A model generated the notes under the pieces. It made no database searches. It saw nothing but the letters and a program-made list of their open reading frames with translations, and was not told the DNA's origin. From Microbacterium oleivorans NBRC 103075 (lineage in GTDB: Bacteria > Actinomycetota > Actinomycetes > Actinomycetales > Microbacteriaceae): DNA of 64,000 bases. Of this stretch, positions 52,908-60,813 are shown one piece after another. Where the stretch lies: NCBI RefSeq assembly GCF_001552475.1, contig NZ_BCRG01000001.1, positions 372,001 to 436,000 on the forward strand, in the 5' to 3' direction. Position 1 is the first letter of the stretch; each line of letters begins with the position of its first letter. A program made the position numbers and the translations under genes.

Positions 52908-53552
52908 GTGGCGGAGAATGAGCGGGTCAGGACCCGGGACGTCGTCGCCGAGGGGCTCTACATCGCGTCCGCGGCGACACGTTTGGCGTTGAAGAACCGC
53001 ATCCTCGTCGACATCCTCGTGCAGGGTGACGACTTCGATTCGGAACGCTTCATGGGCGACGCCCGCGACATCCTGATCTCGCTGGCCGAAGAGGCTGAAG
53101 CGGATGCCGCCCGCACCGAGCGCGAGCGCAAGGCCGCGCGCAACCGGTACTCCGACTCGAGCGGAACGCATGATTACCGCAGTCGCGACGTCCGGAACCT
53201 CCGTCGCCGGCGCAAGCAGTCGCTACACGTCGCGAAGGAGCTCCGCGTCCGTGCCGACGACCAGGAGGAACTCCGCAAGCTCATCGCCGACGCGCGCGAC
53301 GCCGCGTGGGCCGAGGTGTCGAACAACATCGACCGGTCGCTGCGGATCGCGGCGGCCCGTCCCGACCTCGACGCCGACTACGACCGGATGCGGGTTGCCC
53401 GCATGCAGGCGCTGCGCCTCGTCGACCTCCCGAAGCTCCGCGCCCACCGCCGGAGTGCCGCGAAGCAGCAGGCGCTCCGCGACGAGGGCGTCGAGCCCGA
53501 GCCGATCCTCGAGGCCGGGCCCGCCGGGATCGACCCGGGCGAGCTCGAATAG
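52908..53552 (+). CDS. Conserved hypothetical protein, charged and helical
   Basis: 214 aa, rich in Arg, Glu and Ala with long helices (ARTERERKAARNRYSD, ADDQEELRKLIADARD) that suggest a coiled coil; DRMRVARMQALRLVDLPKLR near the end. No membrane span. GTG start with AAGGGG upstream; -10 TAGACT at 52883-52888. I do not recognise a domain; similar genes occur next to tRNA genes in relatives, as I remember, but this is weak. Confidence 0.75.
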   Translation: MAENERVRTRDVVAEGLYIASAATRLALKNRILVDILVQGDDFDSERFMGDARDILISLAEEAEADAARTERERKAARNRYSDSSGTHDYRSRDVRNLRRRRKQSLHVAKELRVRADDQEELRKLIADARDAAWAEVSNNIDRSLRIAAARPDLDADYDRMRVARMQALRLVDLPKLRAHRRSAAKQQALRDEGVEPEPILEAGPAGIDPGELE

Positions 53553-53616
53553 CGCCCCGATTTCGGATTACGGGCCGCGGTGACGTATGCTTTTCCTCGG
53601 CCCGGAAACAGGCCAT

Positions 53617-53689
53617 GCGCCCGTAGCTCAATGGATAGAGCATCTGACTACGGATCAGAAGGTTAGGGGTTCGAGTCCCTTCGGGCGCA
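53617..53689 (+). tRNA. tRNA-Arg (anticodon ACG)
   Basis: 73-nt cloverleaf: acceptor GCGCCCG/CGGGCGC with A73, anticodon stem TCTGA/TCAGA with loop CTACGGA, T-arm loop GTTCGAGTCC. The CCA end is not encoded. ACG (read as ICG) serves the CGN Arg codons. Confidence 0.97.
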
Positions 53690-53714
53690 CACTGTGTTGA
53701 GACAGTCTGAGAAA

Positions 53715-53745
53715 GGCCCCGCTTCGGCGGGGCCGTTCTTGTTCT
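53715..53745 (+). terminator. Rho-independent terminator after tRNA-Arg
   Basis: GGCCCCGC-TTCG-GCGGGGCC (53715-53734), UUCG tetraloop, followed by GTTCTTGTTCT. Confidence 0.85.
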
Positions 53746-53752
53746 CCGCCCG

Positions 53753-54382
53753 TTAGCCCAGCAGCCAGTGCGTGAGCCGCCGGACGAGCTCCGGCGCGAG
53801 CGGCGACGCGTAAGCCCCCGCGTCGTGACCGAGCGCGCTGTAGGCGGCGCGGCATCCTTCGTTCTCGTGCGTCCACACGAGGGGGTGCGCGACCCCGTCG
53901 GCGTCATCGTGCACGAGCAGAACGTCTGCGTCGGGGGAGACCCGCAGGGCTGTGTACGCCTCATCCACCGTCTCGAACGCCGCGAGGTCGGCCACGGATG
54001 CCGAGACGGCACGCACGCGCAGCGGTCCGCGCTCGGGGTGGAAGGTCACGTCGCGGACCCACCGCCCGCCGAGACGCGCCTCCCAAGCGGCGCGCTCCGG
54101 CATCAGCGTCGCTGAGACGTGCAGGGCGAGCAACGGCCCGCCGTACCCCGCGAGGATCTCGGCGAGGTGCGCGTCGAGCGGATGCGGCGCGGTCCCGCCG
54201 CCGGCGTTGATAACGAGCAGATCCGCATCGCCGATCCGCTCGGCGAGGGCGTCGAGCGTGCCGACGACCGTGACGTCACCCTCCTCGCGGAGCACCTCCG
54301 CCACGATCGCACTCGTTTCGCCGAACGGATGCCACGGGTCGGCGTAATCCGCACCGCCCGAGAAGACGACGACGCGGCTCAT
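53753..54382 (-). CDS. ThuA-like domain protein
   Basis: 209 aa, class-I-glutamine-amidotransferase-like fold of the ThuA family, associated with sugar (trehalose) use. VVVFSGGADYADPWHPFGET and DVTFHPERGPLRV and the VWTHENEGCRAAYSALGHDA motif fit. No catalytic Cys is apparent. ATG directly follows the TGA of the upstream gene (54383), forming an operon. Confidence 0.85.
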   Translation of the reverse strand: MSRVVVFSGGADYADPWHPFGETSAIVAEVLREEGDVTVVGTLDALAERIGDADLLVINAGGGTAPHPLDAHLAEILAGYGGPLLALHVSATLMPERAAWEARLGGRWVRDVTFHPERGPLRVRAVSASVADLAAFETVDEAYTALRVSPDADVLLVHDDADGVAHPLVWTHENEGCRAAYSALGHDAGAYASPLAPELVRRLTHWLLG

Positions 54383-55033
54383 TCAGATCCCGCCGGTGAA
54401 CAGGCTCACCAGGCCCGCAGCGCCGAAGACGAACAGCACCACGGATACGACGCCCTTCCACGCGGCATCCTTCCGCCGGTGTCGGAGGGCGTCGGCGACG
54501 CTGAAGCAGGCGAAGGCGACGGCCCACGCTAGTGCGAACAGGCGCGACCCGAGATGAGCGATGAACGGTGCGGCCGGGGTCCAGAAGATCACGACCGCGA
54601 AGGTCACGACCAGCGTGATGACGATCAGCGCCGCGAAGACGGCCATCGCGCTACCGCCCCGCTCGTCCCACGCTTCGGCGGGCGTGCGGCGCACTCTGCC
54701 GGCCGCGAGATCCGCGACGAAGTCCTCCGGCAACCGTTGGCTGTCATCGAGGAGGCTGAGGCGTCGGACGCGCGCCTCGTCGGTTCCCTGCGCGATCGCC
54801 CAGCGCAGGTAGGCGGACACCTCGTCGGGGTCCGCGTCGGGCGCGGCGACGGAGTATCGACCGGCTTGCTCGCGCGCTCCGCTCGCGCGGTAGAGCGCCA
54901 CCAGCGCGGTTCTCAGGTCGGCGTCGTTCGGGTTGCGCTCGAGGGCGGACCGCAGCGGCCGGGCAGCGCGTCCTGTGCCGACGATCGCCGCCCGTTCAAA
55001 CGCGTCGGCCATAGCGGCATCCGTCGTCCCCAT
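54383..55033 (-). CDS. DUF6584-type protein with membrane spans
   Basis: 216 aa. The N-terminal half is helical, TPR-like (ALERNPNDADLRTALVALYR); the C-terminal half has two spans (AVFAALIVITLVVTFAVVIF and LFALAWAVAFACFSVADAL) and a third hydrophobic end. ATG at 55033 with CATACT ending 6 nt upstream: leaderless. The in-frame GTG at 55063 is less likely. Function unknown. Confidence 0.75.
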   Translation of the reverse strand: MGTTDAAMADAFERAAIVGTGRAARPLRSALERNPNDADLRTALVALYRASGAREQAGRYSVAAPDADPDEVSAYLRWAIAQGTDEARVRRLSLLDDSQRLPEDFVADLAAGRVRRTPAEAWDERGGSAMAVFAALIVITLVVTFAVVIFWTPAAPFIAHLGSRLFALAWAVAFACFSVADALRHRRKDAAWKGVVSVVLFVFGAAGLVSLFTGGI

Positions 55034-55074
55034 GACCTCAGTATGGCCGCGCCGATCGCTCACTTTCGGTTAAG

Positions 55075-55099
55075 TTGCGCACAACTCAATTGCGTGCAA
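55075..55099. promoter_or_regulatory. OhrR operator (two TTGCG-type palindromes)
   Basis: TTGCGCACAA (55075-55084) and TTGCGTGCAA (55090-55099) in tandem, 15 nt apart, directly before the ohrR start. AT-rich flanks and the pseudo-palindromic form match MarR/OhrR operators. Confidence 0.6.
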
Positions 55100-55109
55100 C
55101 CATACTGAT

Positions 55110-55550
55110 ATGAGAGCGACCGACCAGATGGTGTGCTTCGGGGTGTACTCGGCCAGCCACGCCTTCGGGCAGGCGTATCGGCGCGTGCTCGCGCCGTGGA
55201 AGCTGACGTACCCCCAGTACCTCGTCATCGTCGCTCTCGGGGACCAGGAGCCCCGGTCTGTGAAGGAATTGGGCGAAGAACTCTTCCTCGACTCGGGCAC
55301 TCTGTCACCCCTCATCCGCCGCCTCGAAGCGCGTGGCATCGTCTCCCGTTCGCGCAGTCCTCACGACGACCGTGTCGTCGAGGTCACGCTGACGGACGAC
55401 GGACGCACGCTCCGCTCGGAACTGTCCGTCGTCGGCGCGGAGATCGCGCGCTGCACCGGACTGACCGAAGAGAAGGCTCGGATGCTGCTCGACGTGGTCC
55501 ACGACCTGAACCGCGTCATGCGCACCACCGACGAGGCAATCGCCTCCTGA
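55110..55550 (+). CDS. ohrR: OhrR, organic-peroxide-sensing MarR-family repressor
   Basis: 146 aa. The peroxide-sensing Cys is in DQMVCFGVYSASHAFGQAYR (C9), with the conserved LTYPQYLVIVAL helix and wing IRRLEARGIVSRSRSPHDDR. Oxidation of this Cys releases OhrR from DNA. The ohr gene follows 13 nt after its stop, and an operator stands just before it. Confidence 0.93.
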   Translation: MRATDQMVCFGVYSASHAFGQAYRRVLAPWKLTYPQYLVIVALGDQEPRSVKELGEELFLDSGTLSPLIRRLEARGIVSRSRSPHDDRVVEVTLTDDGRTLRSELSVVGAEIARCTGLTEEKARMLLDVVHDLNRVMRTTDEAIAS

Positions 55551-55563
55551 CCCGAAGGACATC

Positions 55564-55986
55564 ATGGAAGCTCTCTACACCGCAGAAGCACTCGCAACCG
55601 GAGGCGGCCGCAACGGACACGTCCGCACCGTCGACGGCCTCGTCGACACCGACGTGCGCGTTCCCAAGGAGATGGGTGGCGCCGGTGGCGCACCGAACCC
55701 CGAGGTGTTCTTCGCCGCGGGCTACGCCGCGTGCTTCCACAGCGCCCTGCAGTCCGTCGCCCGCGCGCAGAAGGTGACCCTCGAGGACACCAGCGTCGGC
55801 TCGCGCGTCAGCATCGGCTCCAACGGCGAGGGCGGCTTCGGTCTCGCCGTGCAGCTCGAGGTCGTCATCCCGAACCTCCCGCACGACCAGGCGCAGGCAC
55901 TCGCCGACGCCGCACACCAGGTGTGCCCCTACTCGAACGCCACGCGCGGCAACATCGAGGTCACGGTCACGGTCGTCGAGGACTGA
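55564..55986 (+). CDS. ohr: Organic hydroperoxide resistance protein
   Basis: 140 aa, OsmC/Ohr family. The two redox cysteines are in AAGYAACFHSAL (C57) and AHQVCPYSNATRGN (C121). Thiol-dependent peroxidase that reduces fatty-acid and other organic hydroperoxides. Co-transcribed with ohrR. Confidence 0.96.
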   Translation: MEALYTAEALATGGGRNGHVRTVDGLVDTDVRVPKEMGGAGGAPNPEVFFAAGYAACFHSALQSVARAQKVTLEDTSVGSRVSIGSNGEGGFGLAVQLEVVIPNLPHDQAQALADAAHQVCPYSNATRGNIEVTVTVVED

Positions 55987-55998
55987 CCTCCGCCGGAC

Positions 55999-57432
55999 TC
56001 AGGCGACAGGGCTCACGCGCAGCCAGCGGAATCCGCAGGCAGGCAGCGTGAGCCCTTCGCTCATGTCGGCCTCGACGCTCTCGACGAGATCGAGCGCCGT
56101 CGGAGCGAAGCCCGAGAGCGTCACCGCCGGGATGTGCGCCGGCTCGTCCGCGACATTCGCGAGCACGAGCACGACGCTGCCGTCACCGGGGCGCTGATAC
56201 CCCACCACCGACGGCACCGGCACCTCGAAGCCGATGAGATCCGCTCCATCGAACTCCGGCGTGGTGTGCCGCACCGCGATGAGCTTCGTGAGGTCTCGGT
56301 GGATGCGGCCCGCTGACGTCGCGGCATCCGACTTCTGCGCGTAGCTGTCGCGGGGCTTCTGTCCCCGGTGGGTCCAGCGTGCATCGTCGCGGCGCTCGGG
56401 GTCGTCGCGGAACGTCGGGTCGTTGAGCTGGCCGACTTCGTCGCCGAGCCACAGCATCGGCAGTCCCGGCACGCTCAGCATGAGAGCGTGCGCGTGGGCG
56501 ACGCGGGCCTCGCCGAGCGGGTCGCCAGCCTCGACGCCTGCGAGCGAGGCCGTCGTCCCGGCGACGCCGCCGTCGGTCGCGAGCCCGCGCCCGAACGACG
56601 ACTCGTCGGTGTACCGCGCGGTCAGAGCCGCGGCATCCGTCTCCCAGATGACGGCGTCCGCGTCGCGGACCGCGGCGACGTCGGTGCTGCCGTCGCGGCG
56701 CTCGATCGCGCGCTGCAAGGGCGCAGCGTCGCCGGTGGCGAGTGCCTGCCAGAGCGGGGCCGAACCGGGGGATGCCGGGAGCACATCGACCCCCGGTGCA
56801 CCGATCGCGAGCACGGCAGCGGCGATGTCCACCGCCGCGCGGTCGGAGAGGAGGAAGACCTCGACGCCGCGGCCCGCGAGGAAGAGGAGATCGTCGATCA
56901 ACATGCTCAGGTCGTCGCTTGCGGGCACGTCCACGGCGAGCGAGATGCCCGACAGGCGCAGGTCCCCGGCGAGGTCGGACAGCCGATCGATCGACCCGAG
57001 CCCGGGGTCGCCGCGGCGGAGGTCGACAGTGCCGTCCTCACGGCGGGCGAACGGCGATTGGACGTGCAGGACGCTGACGCCGAGGTCTCGGAGCGCGGGG
57101 ATCTCATCGCGCAGGCCCGCCAGGTTGCCGGCGTAGCGGTCGGCGTAACAGGCCGCACCGAGGGCGAACCGCGACGCCGTTCGCGTCGTGTTCGCGGCGC
57201 GCTGCTCGCCGTGCACCTTGAGGTCGAGCGAAAGCCCGTTCGCGGCGACGACGGCGGTGGTGACGAGGTCGGCGAGCTCTGCCGACGAGGCATCCCGTGC
57301 CGCCAGCGCCGCGTGCAGGGCAGGGAAGTGTCGACGGATGCGGTCGGCAGCCGCGTCGTCGACGCGGGTGCGTTCTGCCACGGCGGACAGCGTCGCCGCC
57401 AGCTCGTCCTCGACGGTCCCGATGGTGCTCAT
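55999..57432 (-). CDS. Amylosucrase-like GH13 homologue, catalytic core apparently lost
   Basis: 477 aa; true amylosucrases have about 640. The N-terminal part (AACYADRYAGNLAGL, LRDLGVSVLHVQSPF) and the C-terminal part (LPMLWLGDEVGQLND, then RRDDARWTHRGQKPRDSYAQ) are clearly of amylosucrase type. Between them the GH13 regions fail: the NHTS segment is replaced by AVDVPASDDLSM, region II reads VEVFLLSDRAAV without the RxD nucleophile, and no acid/base Glu or HD motif is found. It may be a regulatory or binding paralogue, or a decaying gene that keeps its frame. Ribosome site GGGAGG, -10 TACGCT. Confidence 0.8.
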   Translation of the reverse strand: MSTIGTVEDELAATLSAVAERTRVDDAAADRIRRHFPALHAALAARDASSAELADLVTTAVVAANGLSLDLKVHGEQRAANTTRTASRFALGAACYADRYAGNLAGLRDEIPALRDLGVSVLHVQSPFARREDGTVDLRRGDPGLGSIDRLSDLAGDLRLSGISLAVDVPASDDLSMLIDDLLFLAGRGVEVFLLSDRAAVDIAAAVLAIGAPGVDVLPASPGSAPLWQALATGDAAPLQRAIERRDGSTDVAAVRDADAVIWETDAAALTARYTDESSFGRGLATDGGVAGTTASLAGVEAGDPLGEARVAHAHALMLSVPGLPMLWLGDEVGQLNDPTFRDDPERRDDARWTHRGQKPRDSYAQKSDAATSAGRIHRDLTKLIAVRHTTPEFDGADLIGFEVPVPSVVGYQRPGDGSVVLVLANVADEPAHIPAVTLSGFAPTALDLVESVEADMSEGLTLPACGFRWLRVSPVA

Positions 57433-57477
57433 GCGGTGGACCTCCCGCCCCCAGCGTAGAGGGCGGGCCCTCGACCC

Positions 57478-59529
57478 TCAGTCGGCGCGCGCCACCGTCC
57501 GGTCGAGGAACGCGTGGATCGTCGCGTGCAGTGCCGCCGTCGACGCCGCATCGATTGCTCCCGAGTGACCGCCTTCGATGGGCTCGAGGTAGTGCACCTC
57601 GGCATCCGTCTCGTCCGCCATGCGCGCCGCCATCTTGCGCGCCTGCACGGGACCGACCCGGTCGTCGCTCGCCGCTGCGTAGATGAGGGATGCCGGGTAC
57701 CGCCGCCCGGGCTCGATCAGGTGGTACGGCGAGAAGGTCTTCACGAACTCCCACTCGGCGGGGTCGTCGGGATCGCCGTACTCGGCGATCCAGCTGGCAC
57801 CGGCCGACAGGCGCGTGTAGCGGCGCATGTCGAGGAGCGGCACGCCGCACACGATCGCGCCGAAGTCGTCCGGGTACTGGGTGAGCATGTTGCCGACGAG
57901 CAGGCCGCCGTTGCTGCGACCGTGGCAGGCGATCCGGTCGGGGGTCGAGACACCACGGGCGACGAGATCGCGGGCGACGGCGGCGAAGTCCTCGTAGGCG
58001 CGGTGGCGGTTCTCGCGGAGCGCGGCAAGGTGCCACTCCGGGCCGAACTCGCCGCCGCCGCGGATGTTCGCGACGACGTACACGCGGCCCTCTTCAAGCC
58101 ACGCGGGGCCGACGATCGTCGGGTACTCCGGGGTGAGCGCGTGCTCGAACCCGCCGTACCCGTTCATCAGGACGGGGAGCGCGCCGGAACGCTCGCGCGG
58201 GCCGACCTCGAAATAGGGCACGCGCGTGCCGTCGGCCGAGGTCGCCCAGTGCTGCTGGGCGACCAGGCCGGAGGAATCGAACGTCGCCCGGCTGCGGTCG
58301 ACGACGCGGGCGTCCTTCCCGGGCTCGATGACGAGCAGGGTCGGCGGGGTCAGGAAGCCGCGCGCGACCACCCACAGCTCGTCGTCCTCCTCGTCATCGA
58401 CCGTCGCGATGTTCGCGCTGAAGAGGTCGGCATCGCCGAGCCCCAGGTCGATGTCGGTGCCGAGGAGCGTGTCGGGATCGAGCGACACGAGTCGGCTCTG
58501 CACGCGGTCGAGGATCGTCAGGACGAGGCGGGTGCGGGTCCACGTCCACGTCTCGAGCACGGCGGTGTCGGTCGGCGCGAACGCGACGCGGAGGCCCGAC
58601 CCATCGCCTTCCGTGACGGTCTCGAGTGGACCGATGAGCAGGGTGCCCGACGGATGCGTCGTGTCGCCGATCTGCCACGGGGTCGTCGTGCGGACCGTGA
58701 CGAGCTCGCCGTGCACGTCGACGTTCGCGTCCTGCGGCACGGCGAGGAGGCTCGGCTCGCCGCCGTCCCAGACCCACGACTCGGAGTGGAAGAAGTCGTG
58801 CGCGACGACGACCATCGGGGTCGCCGTGCCGCCGGTGTGGTCGACGTGCGTGAACACGCCGACGTCCGACGCGACACCCGTCACGATGGGCGGCGCGTCC
58901 TCGAGGGGCTCGCCCCGGCGCCATGCGCGGGCGCTGATCGGGTAGCCCGAGTCGGTCACGCCGCCCCCGTGCAGGGCGGTGGCGACGAGCAGGGTGTCGC
59001 GGTCGACCCACGCGATCATGGTCTTCTCGGCGTCGAGGGTGAACGGGGTGTCGTCGACGAAGCGACGCGTCTCGAGATCGAACTCGCGCACCACGGCGGC
59101 GTCGCCCCCGTCGGGGCTCAGTCGTACGAGCGCGCGGCCGGTGCCGGCGGGACCGTGGGCCGCGCCCGCGAACGCCCAGGCGGTGCCCTCTTCGCGGCCG
59201 AGGGCGTCGATGTCGAGCAGGACCTCCCACGTCGGGGTGCCTCCCGCGAAGGAGGCGCGCGAGGTGCGACGCCAGAGGCCGCGGGGGTTCTCGGCATCCC
59301 GCCACAGGTCGTACATGAGGTCGCCGTGGCGACTCGGGACGACGAGTCGGTCGGGGTCCTGCAGGATGCCGGTCAGCCGTGTCTCGAGCGCCGTCCGGGT
59401 ATCGCCGGCGAACGCCGCCTCGGTCTCGGCTGTCCGCTCCGCGGCCCAGTCGCGGGCGGCGGAGCCGTCGATCTCCTCCAGCCAGAGGAACGGGTCAGCG
59501 GGCTCGGGGGCGATCTCGTGGGCGCTCAT
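57478..59529 (-). CDS. Prolyl oligopeptidase (S9 family)
   Basis: 683 aa. N-terminal DPFLWLEEIDGSAARDWAAE, central seven-bladed propeller, C-terminal alpha/beta hydrolase with nucleophile in CHGRSNGGLLVGNML (about S539), Asp in AAASDDRVGPVQARKM and His in EGGHSGAID. Cleaves short peptides after proline, cytoplasmic. -10 TAGGCT ends 6 nt before ATG: leaderless. Confidence 0.93.
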   Translation of the reverse strand: MSAHEIAPEPADPFLWLEEIDGSAARDWAAERTAETEAAFAGDTRTALETRLTGILQDPDRLVVPSRHGDLMYDLWRDAENPRGLWRRTSRASFAGGTPTWEVLLDIDALGREEGTAWAFAGAAHGPAGTGRALVRLSPDGGDAAVVREFDLETRRFVDDTPFTLDAEKTMIAWVDRDTLLVATALHGGGVTDSGYPISARAWRRGEPLEDAPPIVTGVASDVGVFTHVDHTGGTATPMVVVAHDFFHSESWVWDGGEPSLLAVPQDANVDVHGELVTVRTTTPWQIGDTTHPSGTLLIGPLETVTEGDGSGLRVAFAPTDTAVLETWTWTRTRLVLTILDRVQSRLVSLDPDTLLGTDIDLGLGDADLFSANIATVDDEEDDELWVVARGFLTPPTLLVIEPGKDARVVDRSRATFDSSGLVAQQHWATSADGTRVPYFEVGPRERSGALPVLMNGYGGFEHALTPEYPTIVGPAWLEEGRVYVVANIRGGGEFGPEWHLAALRENRHRAYEDFAAVARDLVARGVSTPDRIACHGRSNGGLLVGNMLTQYPDDFGAIVCGVPLLDMRRYTRLSAGASWIAEYGDPDDPAEWEFVKTFSPYHLIEPGRRYPASLIYAAASDDRVGPVQARKMAARMADETDAEVHYLEPIEGGHSGAIDAASTAALHATIHAFLDRTVARAD

Positions 59530-59580
59530 ATCGTCAGCCTACGGGCAGGTTTCCGAGGGTCGTTCGCCGTGCGCGAATCG

Positions 59581-59607
59581 TTGGCACTCGATGTGGGTGA
59601 GTGCTAA
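59581..59607 (+). promoter_or_regulatory. CIRCE element (HrcA operator)
   Basis: TTGGCACTC-N9-GAGTGCTAA, near-identical to the consensus TTAGCACTC-N9-GAGTGCTAA. It lies 61 bp before the hsp20 start. Confidence 0.85.
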
Positions 59608-59618
59608 TCTGAAGCTAC

Positions 59619-59637
59619 TTGAGCCGATAAGGCTCAA
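59619..59637 (+). promoter_or_regulatory. HAIR-type element (HspR operator)
   Basis: TTGAGCC-GATAA-GGCTCAA, perfect 7-bp arms, close to the HspR consensus CTTGAGT-N7-ACTCAAG. It stands 31 bp before the hsp20 start and 11 bp after the CIRCE. Confidence 0.75.
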
Positions 59638-59667
59638 CTTTGAACCACCACACCGAAGGAGAGAATC

Positions 59668-60120
59668 ATGGCAACCTACGACCCGTTCCGTGACATCGAC
59701 CGCCTCGCGTCGACCCTCTTCGACACGCGCCGCGGTCCGCGACGGATGCCGATGGATCTGTACCGCGACGGCGACCACTACGTCCTCAACGCCGACCTGC
59801 CGGGCATCGATCCGGGCTCGGTCGACATCGACGTGGACGGTCAGCTGCTCACCATCCGCGCGGAGCGCACGCTCGGCTCCGGCGAGGGGGTCAAGTGGAT
59901 CACGCGCGAGCGCGAGACCGCGAGCTTCCTCCGCCAGCTGAACCTCGGCCAGGGCATCGACACCGAGTCGATCACCGCGACCTACAACAACGGCGTGCTG
60001 ACCGTCACCATCCCGGTGAGCGAGAAGGCCAAGCCTCGCAAGGTTCAGGTGGTCGCCGACGGATCGTCCCCGACCATCACGGCCGGCGAGAGCGAGCACC
60101 CGCAGCCGATCGACCAGTGA
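59668..60120 (+). CDS. Hsp20/alpha-crystallin family small heat-shock protein
   Basis: 150 aa. Alpha-crystallin domain with YVLNADLPGIDPGSVDIDVD, ITRERETASFLRQLNL and the closing ATYNNGVLTVTIPV. ATP-independent chaperone that holds unfolding proteins. GAAGGAGAG precedes ATG. Both a CIRCE and a HAIR element stand in its promoter, so heat-shock induction by loss of HrcA and HspR repression is expected. Confidence 0.96.
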   Translation: MATYDPFRDIDRLASTLFDTRRGPRRMPMDLYRDGDHYVLNADLPGIDPGSVDIDVDGQLLTIRAERTLGSGEGVKWITRERETASFLRQLNLGQGIDTESITATYNNGVLTVTIPVSEKAKPRKVQVVADGSSPTITAGESEHPQPIDQ

Positions 60121-60142
60121 CCGGCACAGCGCTCCCGCAGTG

Positions 60143-60190
60143 AACGCGAATCGCCCCGCATCCCGTCTCGGATGCGGGGCGATTCGCGTT
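60143..60190. terminator. Bidirectional hairpin between hsp20 and marR
   Basis: Perfect 21-bp stem, 60143-60163 with 60170-60190 (core CGAATCGCCCCGCATCC), 6-nt loop CGTCTC. Convergent genes end at 60120 and 60194. Confidence 0.88.
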
Positions 60191-60193
60191 CGG

Positions 60194-60622
60194 TCAGACG
60201 CCGCGGAGGCGGGCGGTGAGCTGCTCGAGCTGCGAGAGCTCGTCGTCGGTGAGCACCGACATCCGTTCGGCGATCGTGCGGCCGTGAACGGTTGCGACGC
60301 GACGGAAGGTCGAGGCGCCCTTCTCGGTGGCGCGGAGGATCGCACCGCGACCGTCCTGCGGGTCGGGGCACTTCGAGACGAGGCCGCGGGCGACCATCCG
60401 ATCGACCAGTCGGGACACGCTCGGCTGGCTGATCAACATGTTGGCGGTCACGTCGCGCAGTCGCGCCGTGTGCTCCTCGCAACGGGTCACGGTGAGGAGG
60501 ACGTCGTACTCGGCACCCGAGAGCTCGTCCTCGTCGAAGTCCTTCGAGATCTCAGCCATCACCTCGTGCTGCGCGCGGAAGAGGCTCTCCCAGGCAGCGA
60601 TGGCGAGGCGTCGGTCGGTCAT
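60194..60622 (-). CDS. MarR-family transcriptional regulator
   Basis: 142 aa. Winged helix: LRDVTANMLISQPSVSRLVD and RMVARGLVSKCPDPQDGRGA. ATG at 60622 with -10 TATACA 9 nt upstream; an in-frame ATG 27 nt before it falls into the promoter. The gene has no obvious target nearby; the divergent neighbour is the PAP2 protein. A Cys in the wing (SKCPD) could make it redox-sensitive, which is speculative. Confidence 0.9.
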   Translation of the reverse strand: MTDRRLAIAAWESLFRAQHEVMAEISKDFDEDELSGAEYDVLLTVTRCEEHTARLRDVTANMLISQPSVSRLVDRMVARGLVSKCPDPQDGRGAILRATEKGASTFRRVATVHGRTIAERMSVLTDDELSQLEQLTARLRGV

Positions 60623-60813
60623 GGCGTCAACTGTATAGCGGTGTGCCACGCCGAAGACGCCGATGGATGCCTCGTCGTCACCGTGGCGTCACCGGCCGTT
60701 CTCGTGAAGAGGAGAGCATTCTCACGAACCCTGTTGTCGCTATGTCCTGACAAAGCGGCCCCGCGCCGATAGTCTGCGACAACCCCCGCAACCGATGGAA
60801 GTGAGGCGCGCCC

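Noticed and set aside
57514..59607. 697-codon plus-strand ORF opposite prolyl oligopeptidase
   Set aside because: Shadow frame; the minus strand has the complete S9 catalytic triad.
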